Below, piece by piece: positions 49,162 to 58,566 of a stretch of DNA of 64,000 nt. Position numbers and translations under genes: made by a program. The stretch's first letter is position 1. Every line of letters begins with the position of its first letter. The notes below the pieces were generated by a model, which saw nothing but the letters and a program-made list of their open reading frames with translations, made no database searches and was not told the DNA's origin. The stretch comes from Priestia abyssalis (GTDB lineage Bacteria; Bacillota; Bacilli; Bacillales; Bacillaceae_H), in assembly GCF_002019595.1 (NCBI RefSeq), contig NZ_KV917369.1:4728624-4792623 (forward strand), given 5' to 3'.

Positions 49162-51399
49162 TGGTTCAATAATCTCTTCTTCCACTTTACGCGGCTTGTT
49201 CAGAGACTTCGTCTTCCATACAAGCCATAATTGAGCGGCAATAAACAAAGAAGAATAAACCCCCATCAATAAGCCGACAAATAAAGCGATTGAGAAGTTA
49301 AGAATAGCTTCACTTCCAAAGAAAATAAGGGCAACAACAGTAAAGATAACCGTTAAAACCGTATTAAGGGATCGCGTAAATGTTTCACGCAAGCTTCGGT
49401 TTACAATATACACCAAGTCTTCTTTCGTTTTTACTTTCCGCTCTTTCATATGCTCGCGAATGCGGTCAAACGTTACAATTGTATCGTTAATCGAGTAACC
49501 GATGATTGTCAGCACTGCCGCAATGAAGGTCAAGTCTACTTCCAAGCGTGAAAAACTGAAGAATGAAATCATGAAAAAGGCGTCATGTAAAAGCGCGATT
49601 ACGGCTGCTAATGCCATATAAAACTCGAATCGAACAGATACATAAATAATAATTCCAATCGATGCAATAAGAACCGCAATTAATGCATTGCGCGCCAGTT
49701 CTTTTCCGACAGTCGGAGAAACGGTGCTTACATTCGGTTCACTTCCGTATTTTTCTTTAAAGTGTGTTTTCAGTTCACCGATGTCGTCTTTTGACAGCAC
49801 CCCGATGAAGCGGGCAACCCCTACATCATTGTTGTTGCCGGCAACGACGACATCCTTTGGCTCTAAATCAAGTTCTTGTAGTTCTTCTTTCACTTTATCG
49901 GCTGAAATCGTTTCGTTTGCCGTGATTTCAACACGCGTTCCGCTCGCAAAATCAATGCCTAAATTTAGCTTAAAAATAGCTAGGGAAAGAATGCCAAGAA
50001 TGGTCAGCACAATCGAAAATGTAAAGAAGGTCTTTTTATATTTAACAAAGTCAAGGCGATCAAACTTCGTCGGAATCTCCTGATTACCATCATCTTTAGA
50101 TAAATCCTGGATTTCAGAAGGCTTCACTCCGAAGAAAGACGGCTTTTTATTGAACACGCGGCTATTCACCCAAAGGCCCAAAAATAGTCGTGTTCCATAT
50201 ACCGCTGTAATAAAGCTCGCTAGGATACTGATGATGAGCATCGTCGCAAACCCTTTAACGGAGCTTGTTCCATATACAAATAACACACCCGCGGCCAAAA
50301 TCGTCGTAATGTTGGCATCTAAAATCGTAGAAAGCGAGCGACGATTCCCTGACCGGTAAGCAGAAATGACTGATTTGCCTGATTTCAATTCATCTCTGAT
50401 ACGTTCATAGGTGATAATGTTCGCATCCACTGCCATCCCTACCCCTAAAAGAAGTGCAGCGATACCAGGGAGGGTAAGAACACCATTCATCCAATCAAAA
50501 ATCAATAAAATCAAGTAAATGTAAATGCTTAATGTTATAACGGCGATAAAACCAGGAAGACGATAATAAAATAGCATGAACAAAAAGACGATTCCTACGC
50601 CGATAAACCCTGCATAAATCATTTTATCAAGTGCTTTCTCACCGAACTGAGCACCGACGGAAGTCGAATACATTTCATCTAATTCAACCGGTAACGCTCC
50701 GGCATTCAATAAGTTGGCAAGCTCTTGGGCTTCCTGCACGGTAAAGCTGCCTGTAATCGTTACTTCATTTGTATTGAAAACTTCGTTAACAGATGCTGCG
50801 GATAAATATTTTGGGTCCGGTTTAACCGTTTCCGCTTTGAAGGAATCTTTTCCTTCTTCATAGTCGAGCCAAATCACCATCAGGTTGTTTGGAGCGCCCA
50901 TGCCCAATACTTGTTCTGTCACTTTTTTAAACTTATCTGCACTCTTTAGCTTTAACGCCACATTCGGCTGACCGTTTTGATCAAACGATTGCTTCGCCCC
51001 GTTTTGGGCTAAATCTGTCCCGTCCATTAATACTTGGTCATTTACATCACGAAATGACAGTTTCGCTTGAGTGGACAAAAGTTCACGAGCCTTGTTTTGA
51101 TCTTTAACACCTGCAAGCTGAACGCGAATGCGGTTGTTGCCTTCAATCTGTATGCTTGGCTCGCTGACTCCCAGCACGTTAATACGCTTGTCCAACGCTT
51201 GCACAGTGCTATTGAGTACTTCTTGATTTATGACATCTCCTTCTTTAGCCGGCTTCACTTCATATAAAACTTCAAATCCGCCTTGAAGGTCCAGTCCAAG
51301 CTTGATTCGATTTGTAATGTCGCTGACTGTCGCCCCCATTGTGCCAAAAATAAGCAGCACCAAGAGGAAGAACGCAACGATACGTCCTCTCTTTACCAT
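49159..51399 (-). CDS. secDF: Protein translocase subunit SecDF (fused)
   Basis: A 746-residue natural SecD-SecF fusion that uses the proton gradient to help SecYEG export. SecD half: GLDLQGGFEVLYEV, periplasmic P1 domain, and GVGMAVDANIITYERIRDEL. SecF half: LDFVKYKKTFF, GIDFASGTRVEI and TIIGYSINDTIVTFDRIRE. Twelve membrane helices are expected. The fusion is normal for Bacillus. Confidence 0.97.
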   Translation of the reverse strand: MVKRGRIVAFFLLVLLIFGTMGATVSDITNRIKLGLDLQGGFEVLYEVKPAKEGDVINQEVLNSTVQALDKRINVLGVSEPSIQIEGNNRIRVQLAGVKDQNKARELLSTQAKLSFRDVNDQVLMDGTDLAQNGAKQSFDQNGQPNVALKLKSADKFKKVTEQVLGMGAPNNLMVIWLDYEEGKDSFKAETVKPDPKYLSAASVNEVFNTNEVTITGSFTVQEAQELANLLNAGALPVELDEMYSTSVGAQFGEKALDKMIYAGFIGVGIVFLFMLFYYRLPGFIAVITLSIYIYLILLIFDWMNGVLTLPGIAALLLGVGMAVDANIITYERIRDELKSGKSVISAYRSGNRRSLSTILDANITTILAAGVLFVYGTSSVKGFATMLIISILASFITAVYGTRLFLGLWVNSRVFNKKPSFFGVKPSEIQDLSKDDGNQEIPTKFDRLDFVKYKKTFFTFSIVLTILGILSLAIFKLNLGIDFASGTRVEITANETISADKVKEELQELDLEPKDVVVAGNNNDVGVARFIGVLSKDDIGELKTHFKEKYGSEPNVSTVSPTVGKELARNALIAVLIASIGIIIYVSVRFEFYMALAAVIALLHDAFFMISFFSFSRLEVDLTFIAAVLTIIGYSINDTIVTFDRIREHMKERKVKTKEDLVYIVNRSLRETFTRSLNTVLTVIFTVVALIFFGSEAILNFSIALFVGLLMGVYSSLFIAAQLWLVWKTKSLNKPRKVEEEIIEP

Positions 51400-51519
51400 T
51401 TGTAAAAAATCCTCCTTCTTATGTAAGCAAGAGCATGCTGAAAAAATAAGGAAAGCATTTCGCCAATATTCCTATTATCATTCATAAAAACAAACCTGTC
51501 AAACAAGCTTTTGTTAAAA

Positions 51520-51816
51520 TTACTTTAAGACATCCTTCCATTCTTCAATAAAATTCTCTTTTTCAAAAGAGGTATTTTTGTATGATTCCATCGCCATGAA
51601 ATTGATGATATCTCCCGCTTTCAACGTCAAAATATCATTCACGACTTGATGAAGAAGCTTTTCTTCCTGATCCTTTTTCCACTTTTTCTTTTCAAAATAC
51701 TCCCAGATTTCTTGTTCTTTTATATGACCGTACCCCATTAATTCAAATTCTTCTAATTTGCTTTCAATCGCAGGCTTTACCTTTTTTCTCAACTGTCTTG
51801 TTCCTTCGTTCAACAT
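51520..51816 (-). CDS. comN: Post-transcriptional regulator ComN
   Basis: A 98-residue protein of the ComN (YrzD) family: MLNEGTRQLRKKVKPAIESK, then MGYGHIKEQEIWEYFEKKKW and HQVVNDILTLKAGDIINFMA. In B. subtilis ComN promotes comE mRNA accumulation near division sites via DivIVA. The start is ATG 51816 behind GGGTGGTTGGG; the upstream frame to 51852 is not needed. It sits between secDF and spoVB as in B. subtilis. Confidence 0.9.
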   Translation of the reverse strand: MLNEGTRQLRKKVKPAIESKLEEFELMGYGHIKEQEIWEYFEKKKWKKDQEEKLLHQVVNDILTLKAGDIINFMAMESYKNTSFEKENFIEEWKDVLK

Positions 51817-51978
51817 CCCAACCACCCTTTTAATGAAATATCTGACGAACAAAGCATGGAATGTTCTTTATCCATGCTCCATCATTTACGTCGATTTAAA
51901 TGTCATGCTTGGCCATAGGACTTGCATATATTTCATTGTATAAAATAATAAATCGTTTGAGAAGGCAGGGAACATTGC

Positions 51979-53529
51979 ATGTCTAAATTTTTGCGAGGTA
52001 CGCTCATTTTAATCCTTGCTGGATTAATTACAAGAGTGCTTGGATTTGTCAATCGCATCGTTATTGCCCGATTGATCGGGGATGAGGGCGTGGGGCTGTA
52101 TATGATGGCAGTTCCAACTTTATTTCTTATTATTACCGCTACACAACTCGGTCTTCCAGTAGCCATTTCCAAGTTGGTTGCAGAAGCCCAGGCTCTGGGA
52201 GATAACAGAAAAACAAAAAAAATCTTGATTGTCTCTCTTTCAATCACTTCTATATTAAGCATTGTATTTACCATTTTGTTGATGGTATTCGCTCCAATCG
52301 TTTCTCAAACTTTTTTTACAGATGAACGCACATATTATCCATTAATCGCCATCACACCGGTCATTCCCATTATCGCCATCTCTTCCATCATTCGTGGTTA
52401 TTTTCATGGAAGACAGCAAATGAAACCAGCTGCCTATTCGCAAGTAATTGAACAAATAGTGAGAATTTTGCTTGTTGCGGTATGTACAAAAGCATTTTTG
52501 CCTTACGGAGTAGAATATGCAGCGGCCGGTGCCATGCTGTCTGCCGTTTTTGGCGAACTCGCCTCCCTGCTATATATGTTGTTCATGTTTAAATTAAAAA
52601 AGCATATAAAAATCCGCCGCCATTTTTTCCAATCATTAAAAGGCGGAAAGATCACCTTTTATGAACTAATGAGTATCGCTCTACCGACAACGGGAAGCAG
52701 AATGATCGGCTCCCTGTCATGGTTTTTGGAGCCGATTGTCGTCGCGCAAAGTTTAGCGATAGCAGGTGTTGCAACCATTACAGCTACGAAACAATACGGG
52801 GAGTTAACAGGTTTTGCTCTGCCGCTTCTCATGCTCCCTTCCTTCATTACCGTTTCCCTATCAACATCTCTTGTGCCCGCCATTAGTGAAGCGATGGCTC
52901 AAAAGCAGTTTCTTCAAATTGAACATCGCCTTCATCAAGCATTAAGATTATCGTTTGTTACAGGTGGACTGGCTGTTGTCGTGCTGTATGTATTTGCCGA
53001 ACCGGTTATGCAGTTAATGTACGGCTCTGTAAAAGCCGCCGTTTTTGTCCAAGTCATGGCTCCATTTTTCATCTTCCATTACTTCCAGGGGCCCTTGCAG
53101 GCCGTCTTACAAGCCCTTAACCTTGCCCAAGCGGCCATGATTAATAGTTTCATAGGTGCAGCCGTCAAGACGGCTCTCATTTTTATGCTTGCAACACGAC
53201 CTTCCTTTGGCATCATGGGAGCAGCCCTTGCTATCGTAATCGGGATTATGCTTGTCACCCTGCTGCATCTTTCAACGGTTATGAAAGCCATCTCTTATAA
53301 AATCCATGTATATGATTATATAAAAGGCTTTATTGTCATGTTTTTCGCCGGTATCATCGGGCACTTCGCCCATATTCGTTTTCTTCAAGAAGGCAGCCTG
53401 ATCTTTAACACACTTATGGCCATTTCCTTCACTTCTGTCGTTTATTTCGTTTTGCTATACGCTTTCAAACTTATTACCAAGGAAGAAATTCAGCGTTTCT
53501 CCGCTTTGAATCCATTCCGCAAAGCATAG
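51979..53529 (+). CDS. spoVB: Stage V sporulation protein B
   Basis: A 516-residue polytopic membrane protein of the MOP/MATE superfamily with about 14 helices; begins FLRGTLILILAGLITRVLGFVNRI. Contains RGYFHGRQQMKPAAYSQVIEQ and TTGSRMIGSLSWFLEPIVVAQ segments characteristic of SpoVB/YtgP lipid II flippase relatives. It acts in spore cortex synthesis. It is transcribed opposite to comN. I saw no clear sigma-E promoter in front of it. Confidence 0.93.
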   Translation: MSKFLRGTLILILAGLITRVLGFVNRIVIARLIGDEGVGLYMMAVPTLFLIITATQLGLPVAISKLVAEAQALGDNRKTKKILIVSLSITSILSIVFTILLMVFAPIVSQTFFTDERTYYPLIAITPVIPIIAISSIIRGYFHGRQQMKPAAYSQVIEQIVRILLVAVCTKAFLPYGVEYAAAGAMLSAVFGELASLLYMLFMFKLKKHIKIRRHFFQSLKGGKITFYELMSIALPTTGSRMIGSLSWFLEPIVVAQSLAIAGVATITATKQYGELTGFALPLLMLPSFITVSLSTSLVPAISEAMAQKQFLQIEHRLHQALRLSFVTGGLAVVVLYVFAEPVMQLMYGSVKAAVFVQVMAPFFIFHYFQGPLQAVLQALNLAQAAMINSFIGAAVKTALIFMLATRPSFGIMGAALAIVIGIMLVTLLHLSTVMKAISYKIHVYDYIKGFIVMFFAGIIGHFAHIRFLQEGSLIFNTLMAISFTSVVYFVLLYAFKLITKEEIQRFSALNPFRKA

Positions 53530-53613
53530 TTTCGTTCTTATCCTCCTCATTTCCCTCATTCACCAGCAGGATTACTACTCAATAGGATGAGGGATGAGAG
53601 GCAGTTTAAATGA

Positions 53614-54270
53614 TTACGGATCTTTTAGATCAATGTAAAATACTCCGTCATCATAGCTGCAATAAGAAATCTCCTTTATGTCTTTATAGCCCAATCTTCT
53701 CAGCTCTTGTCTCAGCCATAAATTCGTTTTATTCTCTCTTGCCAAATGTTCTTCCTGGATGATGCCATCAAGGATAAAAGGAAGATTTAAACTCCCTTGT
53801 TTCTGCTTTTTTTTGTTTTGTTGTTCTTTTTCAAATACAGAGAGTTTTCCTGAAGGCTCTAAAATAGCGAATTCCACATCAGCAACATTCTTAATATCTT
53901 TTTCCCGAAGCTGTAAGATTAAATCATTGAAATTATAGCGCTGTTTTTTCATTTCCTCTTCATTGATTTTTCCATGATCAATAATGATGCTTGGTTTGCC
54001 ATCAAGCAGTTCCCTCACTTTTTGATTTTTTAAGGACCAATAAGCCAATCCCATTTGAATGACCATCAAAATTCCCATAGGCAGAATTGTATGGATGAAT
54101 GGATCTTTCGGATCTTCAATTGCCAATACAGCCATTTCTGCAATCATGACAAACACGACCAAGTCTAAAATACTCAGTTCACCAATCTCCCTTTTTCCCA
54201 TTAAACGGAAAATGAATAAAATCACAAAATAAAGAAAAACCGTTCGACCGGTAATAATGAGCAATTCCAT
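53614..54270 (-). CDS. yrbG: DUF421 membrane protein (YrbG)
   Basis: A 218-residue protein with three N-terminal membrane helices (LYFVILFIFRLMGKREIGEL, then LSILDLVVFVMIAEMAVLAI) and two cytosolic domains containing GKPSIIIDHGKINEEEMKK and NKTNLWLRQELRRLGYKDI. This is the DUF421 family to which YetF and YrbG belong; some members have spore-related roles. The start is ATG 54270 behind GGAGGTTAGTGCAT. Confidence 0.88.
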   Translation of the reverse strand: MELLIITGRTVFLYFVILFIFRLMGKREIGELSILDLVVFVMIAEMAVLAIEDPKDPFIHTILPMGILMVIQMGLAYWSLKNQKVRELLDGKPSIIIDHGKINEEEMKKQRYNFNDLILQLREKDIKNVADVEFAILEPSGKLSVFEKEQQNKKKQKQGSLNLPFILDGIIQEEHLARENKTNLWLRQELRRLGYKDIKEISYCSYDDGVFYIDLKDP

Positions 54271-54427
54271 ATGCACTAACCTCCGCCTCAGCATTCATTA
54301 CCAAATAGTGTGTACAAGTGCATCAAAAACATGACACGAAAGATGTAATTCTATTTTTGGAACGAGCCGAATATGCTCGTACTAAAGATATACACATTAT
54401 CCTATCTCGAAAAAGGGGGAACACATC

Positions 54428-54811
54428 ATGGAAGGTAAACGAATGGGAAGTGCCATTTTATTCGGAGTCATGACAATCTTTGTCATCGCGCTTATTACCA
54501 GTGTCATCTTTTCTCTTTTGCTTAGATTTACCAATCTTAATGAACAATCCATTCAGTGGTTTGTTTTAGTGTTATCGTTTCTTACGTTGTTTATCGGGGG
54601 ATTTGTTTCAGGAGGAAAAGGTCAGTCAAAAGGATGGCTATTAGGAGCTTCTACCGGTCTCTGTTACTCTTTTATTGTATTTTTAATCCAGTTCTTGGGA
54701 TATGACCAACTTTTCACAGCCCAACAATTTATGTTTCATGGTGCTTTTATCGCCGTGGCGGTATTAGGAGGAGTCTTCGGAGTCAATATAGCATCCAACA
54801 GACAATCGTGA
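54428..54811 (+). CDS. yrzE: YrzE family membrane protein (TIGR04086)
   Basis: A 127-residue protein with four hydrophobic helices (SAILFGVMTIFVIALITSVI, WFVLVLSFLTLFIGGFVSGG, WLLGASTGLCYSFIVFLI, FIAVAVLGGVFGVNIA). It matches the small TIGR04086 membrane family, whose function is unknown. ATG follows AAAGGGGGAACACATC. It lies between yrbG and yajC as in B. subtilis. Confidence 0.85.
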   Translation: MEGKRMGSAILFGVMTIFVIALITSVIFSLLLRFTNLNEQSIQWFVLVLSFLTLFIGGFVSGGKGQSKGWLLGASTGLCYSFIVFLIQFLGYDQLFTAQQFMFHGAFIAVAVLGGVFGVNIASNRQS

Positions 54812-54831
54812 ATGGGTTGGTCATAAAAGCT

Positions 54832-54888
54832 AAAGAAGCACTCCTTTTTTATGACGGTTTCTCCGTACAAGAAAGGAGTGCTTCTTTC
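54832..54888. terminator. Terminator of yrzE
   Basis: AAAGAAGCACTCCTTT / AAAGGAGTGCTTCTTT with a 25-base loop and following T residues. Confidence 0.75.
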
Positions 54889-54893
54889 TTATT

Positions 54894-55072
54894 GTCCAGC
54901 TCAGGCGCCTAGCTCGCTGTGGAAATGATGCTTGCCCTCATAAGGCAAAAAGCGCCTTATGGGTCAATCCCTATTTCCTTGGGCCCGCAGGACGTGGGTC
55001 ATGCCGACGTTGCCACAGGACGTGGCGATCTTAGTCGGTCTTCTTTGACCAAGGCGCTTGCGCTTTTCTTAA
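54894..55072. repeat. Family B repeat, copy B5
   Basis: ATTGTCCAGCTCAGGCGCCTAG at the left; TGCTTGCCCTCATAAGG, GGTCAATCCCTATTTCCTT and CACAGGACGTGGCGATCTTAG in the middle; ACCAAGGCGCTTGCGCTTTTC at the right. It joins segments found separately in B1, B2 and B3, so it is the fullest copy. Confidence 0.85.
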
Positions 55073-55074
55073 GA

Positions 55075-55335
55075 TTAATCGTTTTTCACTTCTCGAATGG
55101 CAGCCCGGTCAAAAGTTAGACGAGAGCCGTCACCGCTTTTAATGACTACTTGGCCTTCATCAATTGCATCGACGATTCCATGCATACCGCCAATTGTAAC
55201 AACCTTGTCCCCTTTTTTCAAATCCGACTGCATTTGCTGTACAGCTTTTTGACGCTTTTGCTGCGGACGAATCAACAAAAAGTAGAAGATCGCAAACATT
55301 AATAAAAGCGGCCAAATACTTGCAAAAAGTTCCAT
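55075..55335 (-). CDS. yajC: Preprotein translocase subunit YajC
   Basis: An 86-residue single-helix membrane protein (MELFASIWPLLLMFAIFYFL), basic turn RPQQKRQK, and a small soluble domain KKGDKVVTIGGMHGIVDAID. It associates with SecDF. It follows tgt as in most bacteria (B. subtilis YrbF). Confidence 0.94.
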   Translation of the reverse strand: MELFASIWPLLLMFAIFYFLLIRPQQKRQKAVQQMQSDLKKGDKVVTIGGMHGIVDAIDEGQVVIKSGDGSRLTFDRAAIREVKND

Positions 55336-55489
55336 TATGTATATTCCTCCTTTTCTTCGGAATGATAAGCTCTCCCTCTCTTCCGCTGTTCTTCTTATAA
55401 ATGATCAGAACATAATAACAATCGAATTATAAGCGATTACTCTGTTCCATTGTCCACTCACATGAAAAAGAACAGCTTGCAGGAAAAGC

Positions 55490-55612
55490 TAAAATATAAA
55501 GCAAACTTCCGCTCTGCAGAGGAGGGTATTCCTTCCGTAGAGTGGAAGTTGAACTTATCGGGGTCTCACTGCCCATCAAGACAGCAGAAAGCAATACTAT
55601 TCTGCCTTATCA
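55490..55612. repeat. Family C repeat, copy C4
   Basis: CAAACTTCCGCTCTGCAGAGG ... GTAGAGTGGAAGTTGAACTT forms an imperfect hairpin, followed by ATCGGGGTCTCACTGCCCATC, the tail also seen in C1 and C3. It lies between tgt and yajC. Confidence 0.7.
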
Positions 55613-55618
55613 TTATAT

Positions 55619-56758
55619 TTAGAAGTTTTTCGCGTTCGGTTTATTGAATCCGTATTTTTCAAAGAATTCTTCACGGAAATCACCAAGACGATCTTCACGG
55701 ATCGCTTCACGTACTTGCTCCATCAATTTTAACAGAAAATAGAGATTATGGTAAGACGTTAAACGAATTCCGAACGTTTCATCACAACGAATAAGATGGC
55801 GAATGTATGCTCTCGAATAATTTTTACACGTATAACAATCACAATTCTCGTCAAGCGGACGGAAATCCTCTGCAAACTTCGCATTCTTCACTACGAGTCT
55901 TCCTTCACTTGTCATTAATGTACCGTTACGGGCAATACGTGTCGGCAATACGCAGTCAAACATATCGATACCGCGAATGGCACCATCAATCAAGGAGTCC
56001 GGCGTGCCCACTCCCATTAAATAGCGCGGCTTGTTCGTCGGCAGTAGCGGAGTCGTAAATTCAAGCACACGGTTCATGACATCCTTTGGTTCCCCTACGG
56101 ATAAGCCGCCTACAGCATAACCAGGGAAATCCAATGATACTAGGTCTTGTGCACTTTGTCTACGCAATTCCTCGTACTCTCCTCCCTGTACAATCCCAAA
56201 CAATCCTTGGTCCTGAGGCCGCGCATGAGCTTGTAAACATCTTTCAGCCCAACGGCTTGTGCGCTCAACAGATGATTTCATATAGTCATATTCTGCAGGG
56301 TATGGCGGACATTCATCAAACGCCATCATAATATCTGATCCGAGAGCATTTTGAATTTCCATCGCCTTTTCAGGAGATAAAAATAGCTTGTCTCCATTTA
56401 AATGGTTACGGAAATGGACACCTTCCTCTTCAATTCGTCGAAATTCACTCAGACTGAATACTTGGAAGCCGCCTGAATCGGTTAAAATCGGTCGGTCCCA
56501 GTTCATGAATTTATGCAGGCCACCCGCTTTTTTTACAATTTCATGACCAGGACGAAGCCATAGATGATAAGTGTTGCTTAAAATAATCCCAGCTCCCATT
56601 TGGATCAATTCTTCTGGTGACATCGTTTTAACCGTCGCCAATGTTCCTACAGGCATAAAAATCGGCGTTTCAAACGAACCATGCGGAGTATGAACAATTC
56701 CAAGACGAGCTCCTGTTTGTTTACAAGTTTTGATTAATTCGTAGCGTATAGCCGTCAT
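55619..56758 (-). CDS. tgt: tRNA-guanine transglycosylase
   Basis: A 379-residue TIM-barrel enzyme that swaps G34 for preQ1 in GUN tRNAs. Catalytic Asp in LTDSGGFQVFSLS (about residues 88-100), second Asp in GIDMFDCVLPTRIARNG, and zinc ligands in CDCYTCKNYSRAYIRHL. QueA, encoded upstream, acts on its product. ATG follows AGGAAGGAAAG. Confidence 0.97.
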   Translation of the reverse strand: MTAIRYELIKTCKQTGARLGIVHTPHGSFETPIFMPVGTLATVKTMSPEELIQMGAGIILSNTYHLWLRPGHEIVKKAGGLHKFMNWDRPILTDSGGFQVFSLSEFRRIEEEGVHFRNHLNGDKLFLSPEKAMEIQNALGSDIMMAFDECPPYPAEYDYMKSSVERTSRWAERCLQAHARPQDQGLFGIVQGGEYEELRRQSAQDLVSLDFPGYAVGGLSVGEPKDVMNRVLEFTTPLLPTNKPRYLMGVGTPDSLIDGAIRGIDMFDCVLPTRIARNGTLMTSEGRLVVKNAKFAEDFRPLDENCDCYTCKNYSRAYIRHLIRCDETFGIRLTSYHNLYFLLKLMEQVREAIREDRLGDFREEFFEKYGFNKPNAKNF

Positions 56759-56787
56759 ATTTTATAATCTTTCCTTCCTATATGTGT

Positions 56788-57058
56788 GGGTTCAAAAAGG
56801 AGGACAAAAAGGACCGAGAAGTTCAAGGAAGCGCCGTCTCGAGCATTAAGGAAAGCTTCTCACGATTCTTCATCGCACGTAGGAAAAGTGATTTTCTTTT
56901 CCAAGGAACGGAGCGCAAGCTAGTCACTACGAAAGCATAATCCTCGCACGAAGAAAAAGTGTTCTTCTTTTTCGAGGATATGCCGTTAATACGTGAGTAG
57001 CGGAGAGACAAGCTGACGCCGAAATTCGACAGTCATTTTTCCCGGACTTTTTGAACGC
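56788..57058. repeat. Family A repeat, long copy A6 (inverted)
   Basis: Ends GTTCAAAAAGGAGGACAAAAAG and CCCGGACTTTTTGAAC, with TTAATACGTGAGTAGCGG and GCTGACGCCGAAATTCGAC inside. About 120 extra bases in the middle contain two hairpins, one of them CCTCGCACGAAGAAAAAG / CTTCTTTTTCGAGG. It fills the queA-tgt gap. Confidence 0.85.
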
Positions 57059-57087
57059 CCTCTATATTCTTAAATTGTATGTTCCTC

Positions 57088-58116
57088 TTAAATGATCAGC
57101 ATCGCATCGCCAAAGCTGAAAAAGCGGTACTTCTGTTCCACTGCCGTATTATAGGCATGCAGCACATGCTCGCGGCCAGCCAAGGCGCTTACAAGCATAA
57201 TCAGCGTCGATTTAGGCAAGTGGAAATTCGTAATCATCCCATCAATGGCTTTAAATTCATAACCAGGGAAGATAAAAATGTTTGTCCATCCCGACGACGC
57301 GACAAATTTTCCATCATGCTCGGAAGCAATCGTTTCCAACGTACGGGTCGTCGTTGTCCCAACCGAAATGATCCGTCCCCCCTGCTGGCGTACTTCGTTT
57401 AACAGAGCTGCGGTGCCTTCGCTAATTTGATAAAATTCTGCATGCATGTCATGCTCTTCAAGATTGTCAACACTTACAGGCCTAAACGTGCCGAGGCCCA
57501 CGTGGAGCGTAATGAAGGCAATATGTATTCCTTTTTTCTGGATTTCCTCCAGTAATTCTTCTGTAAAATGAAGACCTGCTGTCGGTGCAGCGGCTGATCC
57601 TTGTTCACGGGCGAAAACTGTTTGATAACGCTCGCGGTCATCCAGCCGTTCTTTTATATATGGCGGCAAGGGCATTTCCCCTAACTGGTCGAGCACTTCA
57701 TAAAAGATTCCCTCATATTCAAATTGAAGAACACGCCCTCCCTGTTCCCCTGTACCGATACACTTAGCCTGTAAACGGCCGTCTCCAAACGTAATGACGG
57801 TACCCTCTTTTACCCGTTTAGCCGGTTTGACAAGCGTTTCCCACGTATCTCCTTCCGTTTGTTTCAGCAGAAGAACTTCGATGCCGGCACCTGTATCTTC
57901 TTTTGTACCAAATAAACGTGCAGGCATCACACGCGTATCATTTAAAACAAGGCAATCTCCCTCTTTTAAGTACGAGATTACATCATGAAACGTTTCATGT
58001 TTTATGTCACCTGTTTCTTTGTTCAATACCATCAGCCTTGAAGCATCCCGCTGTTCAAGCGGTGTTTGGGCAATTAATTCCTCCGGTAAATAAAAATCAA
58101 ACAAATCCACTTTCAT
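57088..58116 (-). CDS. queA: S-adenosylmethionine:tRNA ribosyltransferase-isomerase QueA
   Basis: A 342-residue enzyme that converts preQ1 in tRNA to epoxyqueuosine using the ribose of SAM. Family segments are DFYLPEELIAQTPLEQRDASRL, LVLNDTRVMPARLFG, GSAAAPTAGLHFT, HVGLGTFRPV and GMITNFHLPKSTLIMLV. The start is ATG 58116 behind AGGTG; ATG 58119 is an alternative. Confidence 0.96.
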   Translation of the reverse strand: MKVDLFDFYLPEELIAQTPLEQRDASRLMVLNKETGDIKHETFHDVISYLKEGDCLVLNDTRVMPARLFGTKEDTGAGIEVLLLKQTEGDTWETLVKPAKRVKEGTVITFGDGRLQAKCIGTGEQGGRVLQFEYEGIFYEVLDQLGEMPLPPYIKERLDDRERYQTVFAREQGSAAAPTAGLHFTEELLEEIQKKGIHIAFITLHVGLGTFRPVSVDNLEEHDMHAEFYQISEGTAALLNEVRQQGGRIISVGTTTTRTLETIASEHDGKFVASSGWTNIFIFPGYEFKAIDGMITNFHLPKSTLIMLVSALAGREHVLHAYNTAVEQKYRFFSFGDAMLII

Positions 58117-58311
58117 CATTGTCACCTGTTCCTGTATAAATCTTATTTAACTTTGTTAACATCATTCATTGTTTTTATTCTTACGATTTTTTCATCTTTT
58201 ACCTTGAGTAAGCTTAAAAAGTTAAGACGAATCTACGTTAATACTTTAACATCTACCATTGATTTTTACTCTCTTTTCGCCTTTCTGTTCTCACATCTTG
58301 AATCAGCTTAT

Positions 58312-58361
58312 GCGTAAATCATCTAATACGGGCGTTCTTTGCCCTTATTAGATGATTTACG
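58312..58361. terminator. Long hairpin after yrzS
   Basis: CGTAAATCATCTAATA-C-GGGC / GCCC-T-TATTAGATGATTTACG. It ends just after the yrzS stop on the minus strand. The T tract is weak, so it may act as a stabilising stem. Confidence 0.6.
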
Positions 58362-58365
58362 TGGA

Positions 58366-58566
58366 TTATTTTATTTTGCCAATAATAAAGAAAATCAATG
58401 ATAACACAACACTAATAACAATAGAAGTAACAATAGGAAAATAAAAGGTCGTATTCCCTTTCTTTATAAGAATGTCACCGGGCAGTTTTCCAATAAACTG
58501 CAGCACAAAACCGATGACAAGCAAAAGCGCTCCCATCGCCATCAGCATCTTTGGAAGTTCTGTCAT
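58366..58566 (-). CDS. yrzS: DUF2905 small membrane protein (YrzS)
   Basis: A 66-residue protein with two hydrophobic helices around a conserved loop: MLMAMGALLLVIGFVLQFIGKLPGD, IKKGNTTFYFPIVTS, ISVVLSLIFFIIGKI. It matches DUF2905. Its start overlaps the ruvB stop by four bases (ATGA), so it is coupled to ruvB. Function unknown. Confidence 0.9.
   Translation of the reverse strand: MTELPKMLMAMGALLLVIGFVLQFIGKLPGDILIKKGNTTFYFPIVTSIVISVVLSLIFFIIGKIK

Noticed and set aside
54919..55119. 66-residue plus-strand frame in the yrzE-yajC gap
   Set aside because: It lies almost wholly in repeat B5, with no ribosome site.
3443..57058. Family A as a degraded insertion sequence with transposase
   Set aside because: No copy contains a transposase-like frame; at 135-270 bases they are non-autonomous repeats at most.
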